Assembly: GCF_009649685.1 (NCBI RefSeq)
Contig: NZ_WJPK01000002.1
Coordinates: 164,202-228,201 of the forward strand
DNA from: Flavobacteriaceae bacterium EG-1
GTDB lineage: Bacteria > Bacteroidota > Bacteroidia > Flavobacteriales > Flavobacteriaceae
DNA length: 64,000 nt
Direction of reading: 5' to 3'
Part shown: positions 1-7,777 of the stretch, piece by piece
Layout: every line of letters begins with the position of its first letter
How positions within the stretch are numbered: position 1 is the stretch's first letter
Made by a program: the position numbers and the translations under genes
The notes under the pieces: model-generated
Databases searched by the model: none
Told to the model about the DNA's origin: nothing
Seen by the model: the letters and a program-made list of their open reading frames with translations, nothing else

Positions 1-832
1 GTGCCGTACTTTCGCCTAGGCCCGCTTCTTCAAAAATTCTTGGAGCATAATAAAGAAATGCATTAATACCCGAAAATTGATTGAATAACGCCACTAAAAA
101 AGCTAGCATTAATGGAAATCTATATTTTTTCATAAAAAGTGTTTCGCCAGCAATTGTGTTTTCACTTTCTGATTTTAATTCTAACATTAACACCTCTGGA
201 TTTTGTTCTGGATTGATGAGTTGTAGTACTTTTTTCGCCTCATCATTTCGCATTTTAGTCAACAACCATCTTGGGCTTTTTGGAACGCTAGCCACAAATA
301 GCGTATATATTAGAGCAGGAATAGCCTCAACGCCGATCATCCATCTCCATGCATTTTCACCAATACCACTCAACAAGTAATTTGACAAGAAAGCTATTAG
401 AATTCCAAATACTATATTAAATTGATAAAGCCCAACTAATTTTCCACGGTCTTTAGCAGGAGCAATTTCAGATATATAGGCAGGGGCAGCTATTGTGGAA
501 GCACCTACACCAAGACCACCTATAAATCTAAATACCGCAAATGTTATGGGGTCATATGCAAATGCTGAACCAACAGCAGATACTGTATAAAATACCCCTA
601 TCCATAATAAAGTTCTCTTTCTGCCAATTTTGTTGGTAGGAATTCCGCCAAAAATTGCTCCAATTACAGTACCCCATAATGCCATTGCCATGACAACTGT
701 GCCATGAAATACATCGGAAGACTCCCATAATGATTGAAGTTTTTTATCGGCTCCTGAGATTACAACCGTATCAAACCCAAATAGAAAACCTGCTAGTGCT
801 GCAGTTATAGACCAAACCCATATTTTTTTCAT
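1..832 (-). CDS. Sugar-porter MFS transporter, N-terminal part (cut by window edge)
   Basis: I translated this from the ATG at 830-832 on the minus strand. About 277 residues are readable and the C-terminus lies beyond position 1. The protein opens with a transmembrane helix followed by the GFLFGFDT segment typical of sugar porters, then a loop carrying GRKRT and, at the end of TM6, a VPKSPRWLL sequence matching the PESPRW signature. A QFSGINAFLYYAPRIFEEAG stretch corresponds to the TM7 substrate-binding QxxGxN-YY motif. These features place it in the XylE/GLUT-like sugar:H+ symporter family in the inner membrane; the substrate is unknown. It lies 247 bp downstream of a hybrid sensor/regulator on the same strand, its likely regulator. 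No lesion is seen in the visible part. Confidence 0.9.
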   Translation of the reverse strand, partial: MKKIWVWSITAALAGFLFGFDTVVISGADKKLQSLWESSDVFHGTVVMAMALWGTVIGAIFGGIPTNKIGRKRTLLWIGVFYTVSAVGSAFAYDPITFAVFRFIGGLGVGASTIAAPAYISEIAPAKDRGKLVGLYQFNIVFGILIAFLSNYLLSGIGENAWRWMIGVEAIPALIYTLFVASVPKSPRWLLTKMRNDEAKKVLQLINPEQNPEVLMLELKSESENTIAGETLFMKKYRFPLMLAFLVALFNQFSGINAFLYYAPRIFEEAGLGESTA

Positions 833-1079
833 AATCGTAATTCTCTAGTGTTGCAGCTAAAGTATTCGTAAAAAAATAGGGTGTATTTTGATGATGTATC
901 AATATGTTATGATTTCGTTAAGAATTACGCCTAAAAATCATAAATATTTGAAATACAGTAGTTTATATAAAAAAATTAACATACTCAATAAAAACACAAG
1001 TATAATTATGTTACATGATGTTAAAAATTGTTACATGTAAATAAGTACATACAATACAAAAGAAACAGCGTGTGGTATT

Positions 1080-3833
1080 TTAAATGGATTTGCGAAAGGC
1101 AGCAGGAGAAGTTCCGTACTTGTTTTTAAAAGTTGTAGAGAAATAGTTTGGAGAAGAATAGCCGTTGGCATATGCAATTTCTGCTACAGTTAATGTACTT
1201 GTTTCAAGCATTAATTTGGCTTTCTCTAATCTAATATTACCAATATAATCACTTATACTAATACCCATCATAGCCTTAACTTTTCTGTATAATTGAACTC
1301 TAGAAATATTAAGGTTTTCGGCAAGATGTTCAACTGAATAGTCCGAATTACCCAAATTATCGTTTATAAGGGTGTTAAGTTTACTTACAAATTGCTGCTC
1401 TATATTACCAAAAGAACCAATCTCTTCAATTTTATGAATGTTGCTGGTATAATAATAGCGAAGCTTCTCTCTATTATAGAGTAAAGATTTAATTGACTGA
1501 ACCAATATTGCGTAACTAAACGGCTTAGTTAAATATAAATCGGCACCCGATTGCAACCCTTTAAGATATGATTCTTTATTGCCTAAAGCAGTAAGTATTA
1601 TTGTGGGAATATGCGATGTACGCAAATCTTTTTTAAGTAGCTCGCAGATTTCAAAACCATTTTTATCGGGTAAATTGATATCACAAAGTATAATATCTGG
1701 AATAACTTCAAATGCTTTTTCAATAACATCTGTTCCGTCTGACAAATGAATCTCATATTCAATTTGTAATTTGTTTTTAAGAAAAAGGGATAAATCTCTG
1801 TTATCTTCAATAATCAGCACCGAGTATTTTTCATTATCTGTACTTGGAGGTTGCAACAAATAATTATCATCCATTAAATGTTCTGATATAAAATCGATAA
1901 TATTAATATCTACTAAATCTTGCTCGGTGACAATTTCCGTTTCGTTAAAATGTGCTTGTCCTTTATAGAGGCTAATAATAAATTCGGCACCATGTATAGA
2001 ATTTACTTGTATTGCGCCTTTGTGCATTTCAACAAACTCCTTGCTTAAATGCAACCCAATGCCCGAACTGTTTTTATTATTATTAGAACCTTGAAAAAAT
2101 GCTTGAAAAACGGCATCCATCTCTTTTGCCGGTATACCTATGCCAGAATCATTAAATCGTATATTTACTTTATTTCCGTTCACATCATCTTCAATATCAA
2201 TTTCAATTTTACCATTATCCGGAGTGAATTTAAAGGCATTAGAGAGAAGGTTAAAGTAAACTTTGTCCATTAAGTTTCTATCAATAAAAACCTCTAAGTC
2301 TTCATTATTTGAAGACAAATTAAAATCTATATTTCTTTTCTTAGCTTCACGTTCAAAATCTTTAAATATTATTTTCGAAAAACCATACAAATTTGTTTTC
2401 GATGCCTTTAGATTGAATTTACGATCTTCAATTTTTCTAAAATCAAGTAATTGATTGATTAATCTTAATAATCGATTAGAGTTGTTATAAATTAATTCTA
2501 CTTCATTTCTAACATTTGAACCCCTCTCTTTAACAAATTCGCTCATCGATTCAATCGAACTTAATATTAAGGTAATTGGGGTTTTGAATTCATGGGAAAG
2601 ACCTGTAAAAAAGTTAAGCTTTGCTTCGTTACTAACCTTAACTTCTTCTGCAATTTTTTCTATTTGATTGCGCTGTACTGTTATCTTATCATTGGTTAAT
2701 TCTAGCTGTCTGTTTTTCTTGCGAATGGCAAAAATGGAGTAGATACTATATATGGCTAAACTTAATACAACTGCTAATAGCGCCATTGTTAGTTTAAGTA
2801 AATTATTTTGCGAGTAGTAGAGTTCTTTCTGTTTTTTTATGGCTTCTAATTGGAGTTCCATTTCTGCTTGCTGATCTTTTATTTTTTCGAACTGATTATT
2901 CATTATATCAGCATTCAACTTATTTATAATGGTCGTTGATAGTAAATTGTTCTTCGGAACCGATTCTTTGTTTAAGATTTTCAAAGCCAGTTTTATTGCT
3001 TCATCGCCACCCGTAGGATATAATATAGTGGCTTGTAAAATTCCATTTTTAACTGCTTGTATGCCTCCTTGCACACCTGAAAGTCCATCTACGCCGATAA
3101 TATTTATACTTTTTTCAATTCCTAAATCTCGAGCTACTTCCCAGGCTCCAATAGCCATTCTATCATTGTGTGCGAAAATATAATCAGGAATAGCCCCCTT
3201 GCTTAACAAGGCCTTTAATTTATTTTGAATGGATTCTTTCTCCCAATCGCCTTCAATTTCTGCTTTTACTTGAGCGTAGGCATATTGGTCTATTATTTGG
3301 TGAAAGCCTAACGTTCTTTCCTTTGCAGGTGACGAACCCTTTAATCCTCTTATTTCTATAATTGAAATGGAGTCTTTTGAATTGGATGCAATAATTTCTT
3401 TACCCGCATTTCGCCCTATTTCAATATTATCCGCACCCAAATAAGAAGTATAATTTTCATCCTCAGTTTTTCGATCTACTACGAGTACTGGTATGCCTAA
3501 TTTAAGAGCTTTTTGTACAACTGGCGTTATTGGTTTCGATTGAATTGGAGAAACAATTATTATATCTAAGCTATCCGCAATTAGGTTTTCTAATTGTTCA
3601 ATTTGTTTTTGAACATCATAATTAGCATCATAAATTGTAAGCGATATATTAGGATTTAATGAGGCTTGTAATTCCATAGAATTGTTCATTGAACGCCTCC
3701 AATCATCATTAGTCATTGCTTGAGCGAAACCAATTCTTATACTATTATCGGTCAATTTATTATGGCATGAGAAAACAATTGACTGAATAGCCAATAAAAA
3801 AAACAAATATGCTTTTACCTTAAATTTCATCAA
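1080..3833 (-). CDS. Hybrid two-component system protein with periplasmic-binding-protein sensor
   Basis: This is a one-protein sensor kinase plus AraC regulator of 917 residues. A signal peptide or lipobox (SIVFSC) is followed by a type I periplasmic sugar-binding domain (about 30-310), a short coiled coil, one TM helix (about 347-370), and a HisKA domain with the phospho-acceptor in GLSHEFKTP (about 410). HATPase_c follows with NALSNAFKF-like and GIGL motifs (about 510-625). The receiver domain starts at VLIIEDN and has the acceptor Asp in ILCDINLP (about 665-780). A C-terminal AraC HTH (about 815-917) completes it. Most Bacteroidota hybrid regulators sense with Reg_prop/Y_Y_Y beta-propellers. 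The binding-protein form resembles the fructose-sensing BT1754 type, so a small free sugar is the likely ligand. It precedes the sugar-porter gene on the same strand, which it may activate. Confidence 0.95.
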   Translation of the reverse strand: MMKFKVKAYLFFLLAIQSIVFSCHNKLTDNSIRIGFAQAMTNDDWRRSMNNSMELQASLNPNISLTIYDANYDVQKQIEQLENLIADSLDIIIVSPIQSKPITPVVQKALKLGIPVLVVDRKTEDENYTSYLGADNIEIGRNAGKEIIASNSKDSISIIEIRGLKGSSPAKERTLGFHQIIDQYAYAQVKAEIEGDWEKESIQNKLKALLSKGAIPDYIFAHNDRMAIGAWEVARDLGIEKSINIIGVDGLSGVQGGIQAVKNGILQATILYPTGGDEAIKLALKILNKESVPKNNLLSTTIINKLNADIMNNQFEKIKDQQAEMELQLEAIKKQKELYYSQNNLLKLTMALLAVVLSLAIYSIYSIFAIRKKNRQLELTNDKITVQRNQIEKIAEEVKVSNEAKLNFFTGLSHEFKTPITLILSSIESMSEFVKERGSNVRNEVELIYNNSNRLLRLINQLLDFRKIEDRKFNLKASKTNLYGFSKIIFKDFEREAKKRNIDFNLSSNNEDLEVFIDRNLMDKVYFNLLSNAFKFTPDNGKIEIDIEDDVNGNKVNIRFNDSGIGIPAKEMDAVFQAFFQGSNNNKNSSGIGLHLSKEFVEMHKGAIQVNSIHGAEFIISLYKGQAHFNETEIVTEQDLVDINIIDFISEHLMDDNYLLQPPSTDNEKYSVLIIEDNRDLSLFLKNKLQIEYEIHLSDGTDVIEKAFEVIPDIILCDINLPDKNGFEICELLKKDLRTSHIPTIILTALGNKESYLKGLQSGADLYLTKPFSYAILVQSIKSLLYNREKLRYYYTSNIHKIEEIGSFGNIEQQFVSKLNTLINDNLGNSDYSVEHLAENLNISRVQLYRKVKAMMGISISDYIGNIRLEKAKLMLETSTLTVAEIAYANGYSSPNYFSTTFKNKYGTSPAAFRKSI

Positions 3834-4326
3834 TAAATGTTGGTATTTGTAAACATAATAAAAAATGAATTAATTTTGAGAATGGCTTCTTTTCTGTTGT
3901 GTAGTAATACAAAATTATTGTATATCAAATTAGAGGACAATTGATTCTAATACTACCTTGTATAAAAGATTGATTTATACAATTCATGATTAAACAAATT
4001 ACCTTTCTTAAAGGTAAATGATTTAAATAAAAAGTATGTGTTAAGTGGTGGTAATAAACTTGGGAAGAAACACTAATCAAGTTTGGCATTTTGTTTTTAG
4101 TATTACTTCAATTTTATCGCCTTACTATGCTTTTGAATTCTTGAAAGTAGTTGCTACAGCTAAAAAATGGGCATAAATGTAGCTTCTGACCCTAACTTTA
4201 GATACTTGCTTTTGTCCTAAAGATTTAATTAATTGCACTCAGCCTAAATTCACCAAAATGAGATAATATCAGTTACGCTGGTAAGTAAGTATACATAATT
4301 CAGTGATAATTATGTTTATTTAAAAC
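3834..4326. other. Intergenic region, no gene seen
   Basis: About 490 bp lie between the hybrid regulator start and the tRNA-Leu terminator. I see only short AT-rich frames with stops and no convincing RNA gene. The part next to 3833 should contain the regulator's promoter, but I could not assign one. Confidence 0.5.
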
Positions 4327-4355
4327 AAAAAAAAGCCTCTCAATAATGAGAAGCT
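4327..4355 (-). terminator. Rho-independent terminator of tRNA-Leu
   Basis: Read on the minus strand, AGCTTCTCA-TTAT-TGAGAGGCT forms a 9-bp stem (one G-T pair) followed by a run of seven or more T, directly downstream of the tRNA. Confidence 0.85.
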
Positions 4356-4364
4356 TTTACTCTG

Positions 4365-4446
4365 TACAGGCGGAGAGACTCGAACTCTCACACCTTGCGG
4401 CACTAGATCCTAAGTCTAGCGTGTCTACCAATTCCACCACGCCTGC
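4365..4446 (-). tRNA. tRNA-Leu (anticodon UAG)
   Basis: The class II tRNA cloverleaf is readable on the minus strand. The acceptor stem is GCAGGCG/CGCCTGT. The D-arm contains GGTAGACACGC. The anticodon stem is CTAGA/TCTAG with loop CTTAGGA, giving anticodon TAG. A long variable arm follows, then a GTTCGAGTC T-arm and discriminator A. No CCA is encoded. The gene stands alone between its own promoter-like box and terminator. Confidence 0.97.
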
Positions 4447-4492
4447 ATACTTTAATAACTATTCTTTTAGCAACAATTCTGCAAAAGGAGTG

Positions 4493-4500
4493 CAAATATA
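4493..4500 (-). promoter_or_regulatory. Candidate -7 promoter box for tRNA-Leu
   Basis: TATATTTG on the minus strand matches the Bacteroidota TAnnTTTG -7 element. It lies about 47 bp before the tRNA 5' end. No clear -33 TTG was found at the usual distance. Confidence 0.55.
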
Positions 4501-4514
4501 TAGTAAAAATCTTA

Positions 4515-4533
4515 TTCACTAAATATTAGTGAA
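4515..4533. promoter_or_regulatory. 19-bp perfect palindrome between divergent promoters
   Basis: TTCACTAA-ATA-TTAGTGAA has 8-bp perfect arms. It lies between the minus-strand TATATTTG box of tRNA-Leu (4493-4500) and the plus-strand TAACTTTG box of the dipeptidase (4553-4560). That is upstream of the -7 box of both, as expected for a dimeric regulator's operator. The regulator is unknown. Confidence 0.5.
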
Positions 4534-4552
4534 GCAAAAAACATCTTTTTTG

Positions 4553-4560
4553 TAACTTTG
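4553..4560 (+). promoter_or_regulatory. Candidate -7 promoter box for the M20 dipeptidase
   Basis: TAACTTTG matches TAnnTTTG and lies 22 bp upstream of the ATG at 4583. No -33 TTG was identified at the normal spacing. Confidence 0.5.
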
Positions 4561-4582
4561 ATTCCAATTTAAAACATAATAA

Positions 4583-5974
4583 ATGCAAGATATCTCAGCA
4601 TATATTGATCAGAATAAAGATCGCTTTATAAATGAACTTATTGAACTTTTAAAAATTCCTTCCATTAGTGCAGATCCTGCGTACGCAAAAGATGTTGTTA
4701 AAACAGCTGAAGAAGTAAAAAATAGCTTAATTGCTGCAGGTTGTGATACTGTTGAAATTTGTGAAACAGCTGGATATCCGATTGTTTATGCTGATAAAAT
4801 TATTGATCCAAATCTACCTACAATATTAGTTTATGGTCATTATGATGTTCAACCACCAGATCCTATTGAATTATGGGATTCTCCACCATTTCAGCCTGTC
4901 ATAAAAAAAACAGATATTCACCCAAATGGTGCAATTTTTGCTCGTGGGGCATGTGATGACAAAGGGCAAATGTACATGCACGTAAAGGCATTTGAATTTA
5001 TGGTACAGGCAAATCAATTGCCTTGTAATGTTAAATTTATGATAGAAGGCGAAGAGGAAGTTGGCAGTGATAACTTAGGACTTTTTGTTGCTGCTAATAG
5101 AGAAAAGTTAGCTAATGATATTATTCTTATTTCGGACACTAGCATGATTGCTAATGACGTACCGAGTATTAGCACCGGACTCCGTGGCCTAAGCTATGTT
5201 GAGGTGGAAGTTACTGGCCCCAATAAAGATTTGCATAGTGGAGTTTATGGCGGTGCGGTGGCTAACCCCATTAACATATTAGCTAAGATGATAGCATCTT
5301 TACAAGATGATCAGAACAGAATCACTATTCCTGGATTTTACGATAAAGTAGAAGATTTATCTGAAGCAGAACGAACAAAAATGGCAGAAGCTCCATTTTC
5401 ATTGGAAGACTATAAAAAAGACCTAGGTATAGATGCAGTTTTTGGTGAAGAAGGCTATACCACAAATGAACGAAATTCTATTCGTCCAACATTAGACGTA
5501 AATGGTATTTGGGGCGGATATATTGGTGAAGGTGCAAAAACTGTTTTACCAAGCAAGGCTTTTGCTAAAATTTCTATGCGTTTGGTACCTAACCAAGATT
5601 GGAAAGAAATTACAGATTTATTCACAAAACATTTTCTTACGCTCGCACCAAAAGGTGTAAAAGTAAAAGTTACACCGCATCATGGTGGTCAAGGTTATGT
5701 TACCCCAATTGATAGTTTAGGATACGCTGCCGCTGAAAAAGCATATGAAAAAACCTTTGGCAAAAAGCCATTACCTCAACGTGGTGGAGGAAGTATTCCA
5801 ATTGTTGCACTATTCGAAGAAGAACTACATAGTAAAACCATTTTAATGGGCTTTGGATTAGATAGTGATGTTATTCACTCACCCAATGAACATTACGGAA
5901 TTTGGAACTACTTAAAAGGCATTGAGACCATACCTTATTTCTATAAATATTATACAGAAATGTCCAATGCATAA
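4583..5974 (+). CDS. M20 family dipeptidase
   Basis: This 463-residue protein has no signal peptide and is probably cytoplasmic. It is a metal-dependent peptidase of the M20 (CNDP/DapE-like) family. The first metal ligand motif is YGHYDVQP at about residues 84-91. The second is ARGACDDKGQ at about 118-127. The catalytic pair is in EGEEEVGS at about 153-160. A dimerisation lid contains the DLHSG motif. These residues are those of the di-zinc centre, and family members hydrolyse dipeptides such as Cys-Gly or Xaa-His. The length is normal and the first ATG gives the family's usual start. It stands alone, diverging from tRNA-Leu, and ends at a perfect inverted repeat. Confidence 0.93.
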   Translation: MQDISAYIDQNKDRFINELIELLKIPSISADPAYAKDVVKTAEEVKNSLIAAGCDTVEICETAGYPIVYADKIIDPNLPTILVYGHYDVQPPDPIELWDSPPFQPVIKKTDIHPNGAIFARGACDDKGQMYMHVKAFEFMVQANQLPCNVKFMIEGEEEVGSDNLGLFVAANREKLANDIILISDTSMIANDVPSISTGLRGLSYVEVEVTGPNKDLHSGVYGGAVANPINILAKMIASLQDDQNRITIPGFYDKVEDLSEAERTKMAEAPFSLEDYKKDLGIDAVFGEEGYTTNERNSIRPTLDVNGIWGGYIGEGAKTVLPSKAFAKISMRLVPNQDWKEITDLFTKHFLTLAPKGVKVKVTPHHGGQGYVTPIDSLGYAAAEKAYEKTFGKKPLPQRGGGSIPIVALFEEELHSKTILMGFGLDSDVIHSPNEHYGIWNYLKGIETIPYFYKYYTEMSNA

Positions 5975-5983
5975 AATGTAAAA

Positions 5984-6023
5984 TAGGAGTTTTAATTGAA
6001 TGTTTACTCAATTAAAACTCCTA
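5984..6023. terminator. Perfect 16-bp inverted repeat between convergent genes
   Basis: TAGGAGTTTTAATTGA and its exact reverse complement are separated by 8 nt. The repeat lies between the dipeptidase stop and the converging PhnA gene. T-runs on both sides are weak, but the perfect long stem fits a bidirectional terminator. Confidence 0.65.
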
Positions 6024-6030
6024 ATATATC

Positions 6031-6609
6031 TTATATTTTCTTTACATATTTAGTAATAATTACTATTTGAGTTGGTCCTACCTTCCCTTCTATAAATTCA
6101 GCATTTTCGCGATCCAATGAAATTCTTCTAACAGCAGTACCTTGCTTTGCCACCATACTACTACCTTTTACTTTTAGGTCTTTAATCAATACTACGTTAT
6201 CTCCATTTTCTAAAATAACACCATTTACATCACGGTGAATAATTTTTTCGCTTTCAGCTAAACCTTCACCTGTTTCTTTCGCCCAAGCTAGTGTTTCATC
6301 TTCAAGATATAGCATATCTAACAAATCTTTCGGCCAACCTTCTCCCTTTAATCGAGAAAGCATCCGCCAAGCAATAACTTTTACCGGTTCGTGCTCACTC
6401 CACATACTATCATTTAAACACCTCCAATGGTTAGCATCAGTAGCATCAGCATCTTCTATTTGGCCAATACATGTTGAACAGCCCAAAAGACTACCATCCA
6501 AACCTCCTGTAGTTTTAGGTTGTACCTCATAAACCTCTAAATTATCTGTAGCTGCGCAAAGCTCGCATACATTACCGCTTCTCTTTTGTAATTCCTCTAA
6601 TAAGCTCAT
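6031..6609 (-). CDS. phnA: PhnA family protein
   Basis: This 192-residue cytoplasmic protein has an N-terminal zinc-ribbon-like part (CELC at 15-18, CSTC at 44-47). Its C-terminal PhnA domain begins near VIHRDVNGVILENGDNVVLIKDLKVKG-type sequence and ends with the family's EGKVGPTQIVIITKYVKK-like strand. Despite the name, PhnA proteins are not shown to take part in phosphonate breakdown, and no phn gene is nearby. The central insert (WRCLNDSMWSEHEPVKVIAWRML) is usual for the longer Bacteroidota form. It converges on the dipeptidase. Confidence 0.85.
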   Translation of the reverse strand: MSLLEELQKRSGNVCELCAATDNLEVYEVQPKTTGGLDGSLLGCSTCIGQIEDADATDANHWRCLNDSMWSEHEPVKVIAWRMLSRLKGEGWPKDLLDMLYLEDETLAWAKETGEGLAESEKIIHRDVNGVILENGDNVVLIKDLKVKGSSMVAKQGTAVRRISLDRENAEFIEGKVGPTQIVIITKYVKKI

Positions 6610-6746
6610 TAATTAATTTTTATACCGCATAAACTTATGGTTTTAATTGGAATCGCATATAATCTTAGGCTTATAATTTTTGCCGATCGCACTATAACCC
6701 TCATTTTTTCGTTATTCAAAAACCTACTTATGTAAACATTTTGGCA

Positions 6747-7289
6747 ATGACTACTTCAGAACATAAATCTTCTTTATTTTTTAAGCTAAGCATATCAATT
6801 ACTGTTATAGGAGCATTATTAAAATACGTTTCATGGCCGTTAATTCTTTTAGGATCATTAGGAATGGTCATTTTTCACGGTATACAATTTTTTCAAAAAA
6901 AACAAAGATTAGCTTTAGATTATTCACGGTACGTTCTTATTATTATATTTTTATCTAATTTTATTTTCAGCTTATTTAACTTACCGTTTACGCCTATTCT
7001 AAGTATGTTAACCAAGCTTGCTCTAGCCACCTTTCTCACCCTTTATATTAGAAGTATAGTATCTACTAACAAAGAAAATTCTCAAAACCTACAATTTCTG
7101 TCTAACTATAATACGGCAAATTTATCTTACTTATTGGCCGATTTAGCAACTGTTTATATTGTATTAGCTTCTTTGTTTAAAATATTTAATTGGGAATTCG
7201 GAATTATAAACACCAATTTCTTATTTGTAATTGGCCTATTGTCGGCCTTAATCTCGATTTTAACGAGCCCAAAAACCTTTAACAACTAA
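6747..7289 (+). CDS. Small multi-pass membrane protein, function unknown
   Basis: This protein has about 180 residues and five or six hydrophobic helices. I prefer the ATG at 6747 over the in-frame TTG at 6741 because it removes only two residues. The first helix carries GALLKYVSWPLILLG and the fifth LFKIFNWEFG. This 'G-x-L-x-K-(I/V)-x-x-W' pattern also occurs in the GldL-like and other Bacteroidota small membrane proteins, but the similarity is too weak to assign a role. It stands alone upstream of a BlaI-type operator region. Confidence 0.7.
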   Translation: MTTSEHKSSLFFKLSISITVIGALLKYVSWPLILLGSLGMVIFHGIQFFQKKQRLALDYSRYVLIIIFLSNFIFSLFNLPFTPILSMLTKLALATFLTLYIRSIVSTNKENSQNLQFLSNYNTANLSYLLADLATVYIVLASLFKIFNWEFGIINTNFLFVIGLLSALISILTSPKTFNN

Positions 7290-7345
7290 ATAAATTTCAT
7301 TTACACTTTTTCTTAGACAGCATGTAAAAACAAAATGTTTTATAA

Positions 7346-7409
7346 TTCTACATTTGTAGAATTAAAATAATTATTCTATGTTTGTAGAACACACTCTAAC
7401 AATGTAGAA
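7346..7409 (+). promoter_or_regulatory. Triple BlaI-type operator overlapping the promoter
   Basis: There are three 16-bp dyads. TTCTACATTTGTAGAA (7346-7361) has perfect 7-bp arms, TTCTATGTTTGTAGAA (7374-7389) is imperfect, and CTCTAACAATGTAGAA (7394-7409) is weak and abuts the ATG. The TACA-TGTA core is that of BlaI/MecI operators. The first two each contain a TAnnTTTG sequence (TACATTTG, TATGTTTG), so repressor binding would directly cover the -7 element. The BlaI gene starts at 7410, suggesting autoregulation. Confidence 0.75.
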
Positions 7410-7775
7410 ATGCAACTGTCTAAATCAGAAGAAGAATTAATGAATGTTTTATGGAAGCAGAAAAAAGCTTTTATGAAAGATTTACTCGAGGCATACCCAG
7501 ACCCCAAGCCAGCAAATACAACTATCGCCACATTATTAAAACGAATGCACGATAAAGGGTTTATTGCCTACAAAAGTTTTGGACGGTCTAGAGAGTATTA
7601 CCCACTTGTTAAAAAAAAGGCCTACTTCTCGAAACACGTAAACGGACTTATTAAAAATTTCTTTGATGATAGTCCTACACAATTTGCATCCTTCTTTACA
7701 CAAGAAACTAATCTTTCTAAAGAAGAATTAGAAGATTTAAAAAGGTTGATAGACCACGAAATTAAAAACAAATAG
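7410..7775 (+). CDS. BlaI/MecI/CopY family transcriptional repressor
   Basis: This 121-residue protein is a winged-helix repressor of the penicillinase-repressor family. It begins MQLSKSEEELMNVLWKQ, matching the family's LT..E..vM..LW helix. A recognition helix follows around KPANTTIATLLKRMHDKGF, then the wing SFGRSREYYPLV and a C-terminal dimerisation helix (SKEELEDLKRLI). Family members bind as dimers to TACAnnTGTA sites, and such sites lie immediately upstream. The M56 peptidase gene starts 2 bp downstream. In the bla/mec systems the partner triggers cleavage of the repressor; the signal here is unknown. Confidence 0.93.
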   Translation: MQLSKSEEELMNVLWKQKKAFMKDLLEAYPDPKPANTTIATLLKRMHDKGFIAYKSFGRSREYYPLVKKKAYFSKHVNGLIKNFFDDSPTQFASFFTQETNLSKEELEDLKRLIDHEIKNK

Positions 7776-7777
7776 CC

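Noticed and set aside
6741-6746. TTG start for the small membrane protein
   Set aside because: An ATG two codons downstream gives the same protein minus two residues.
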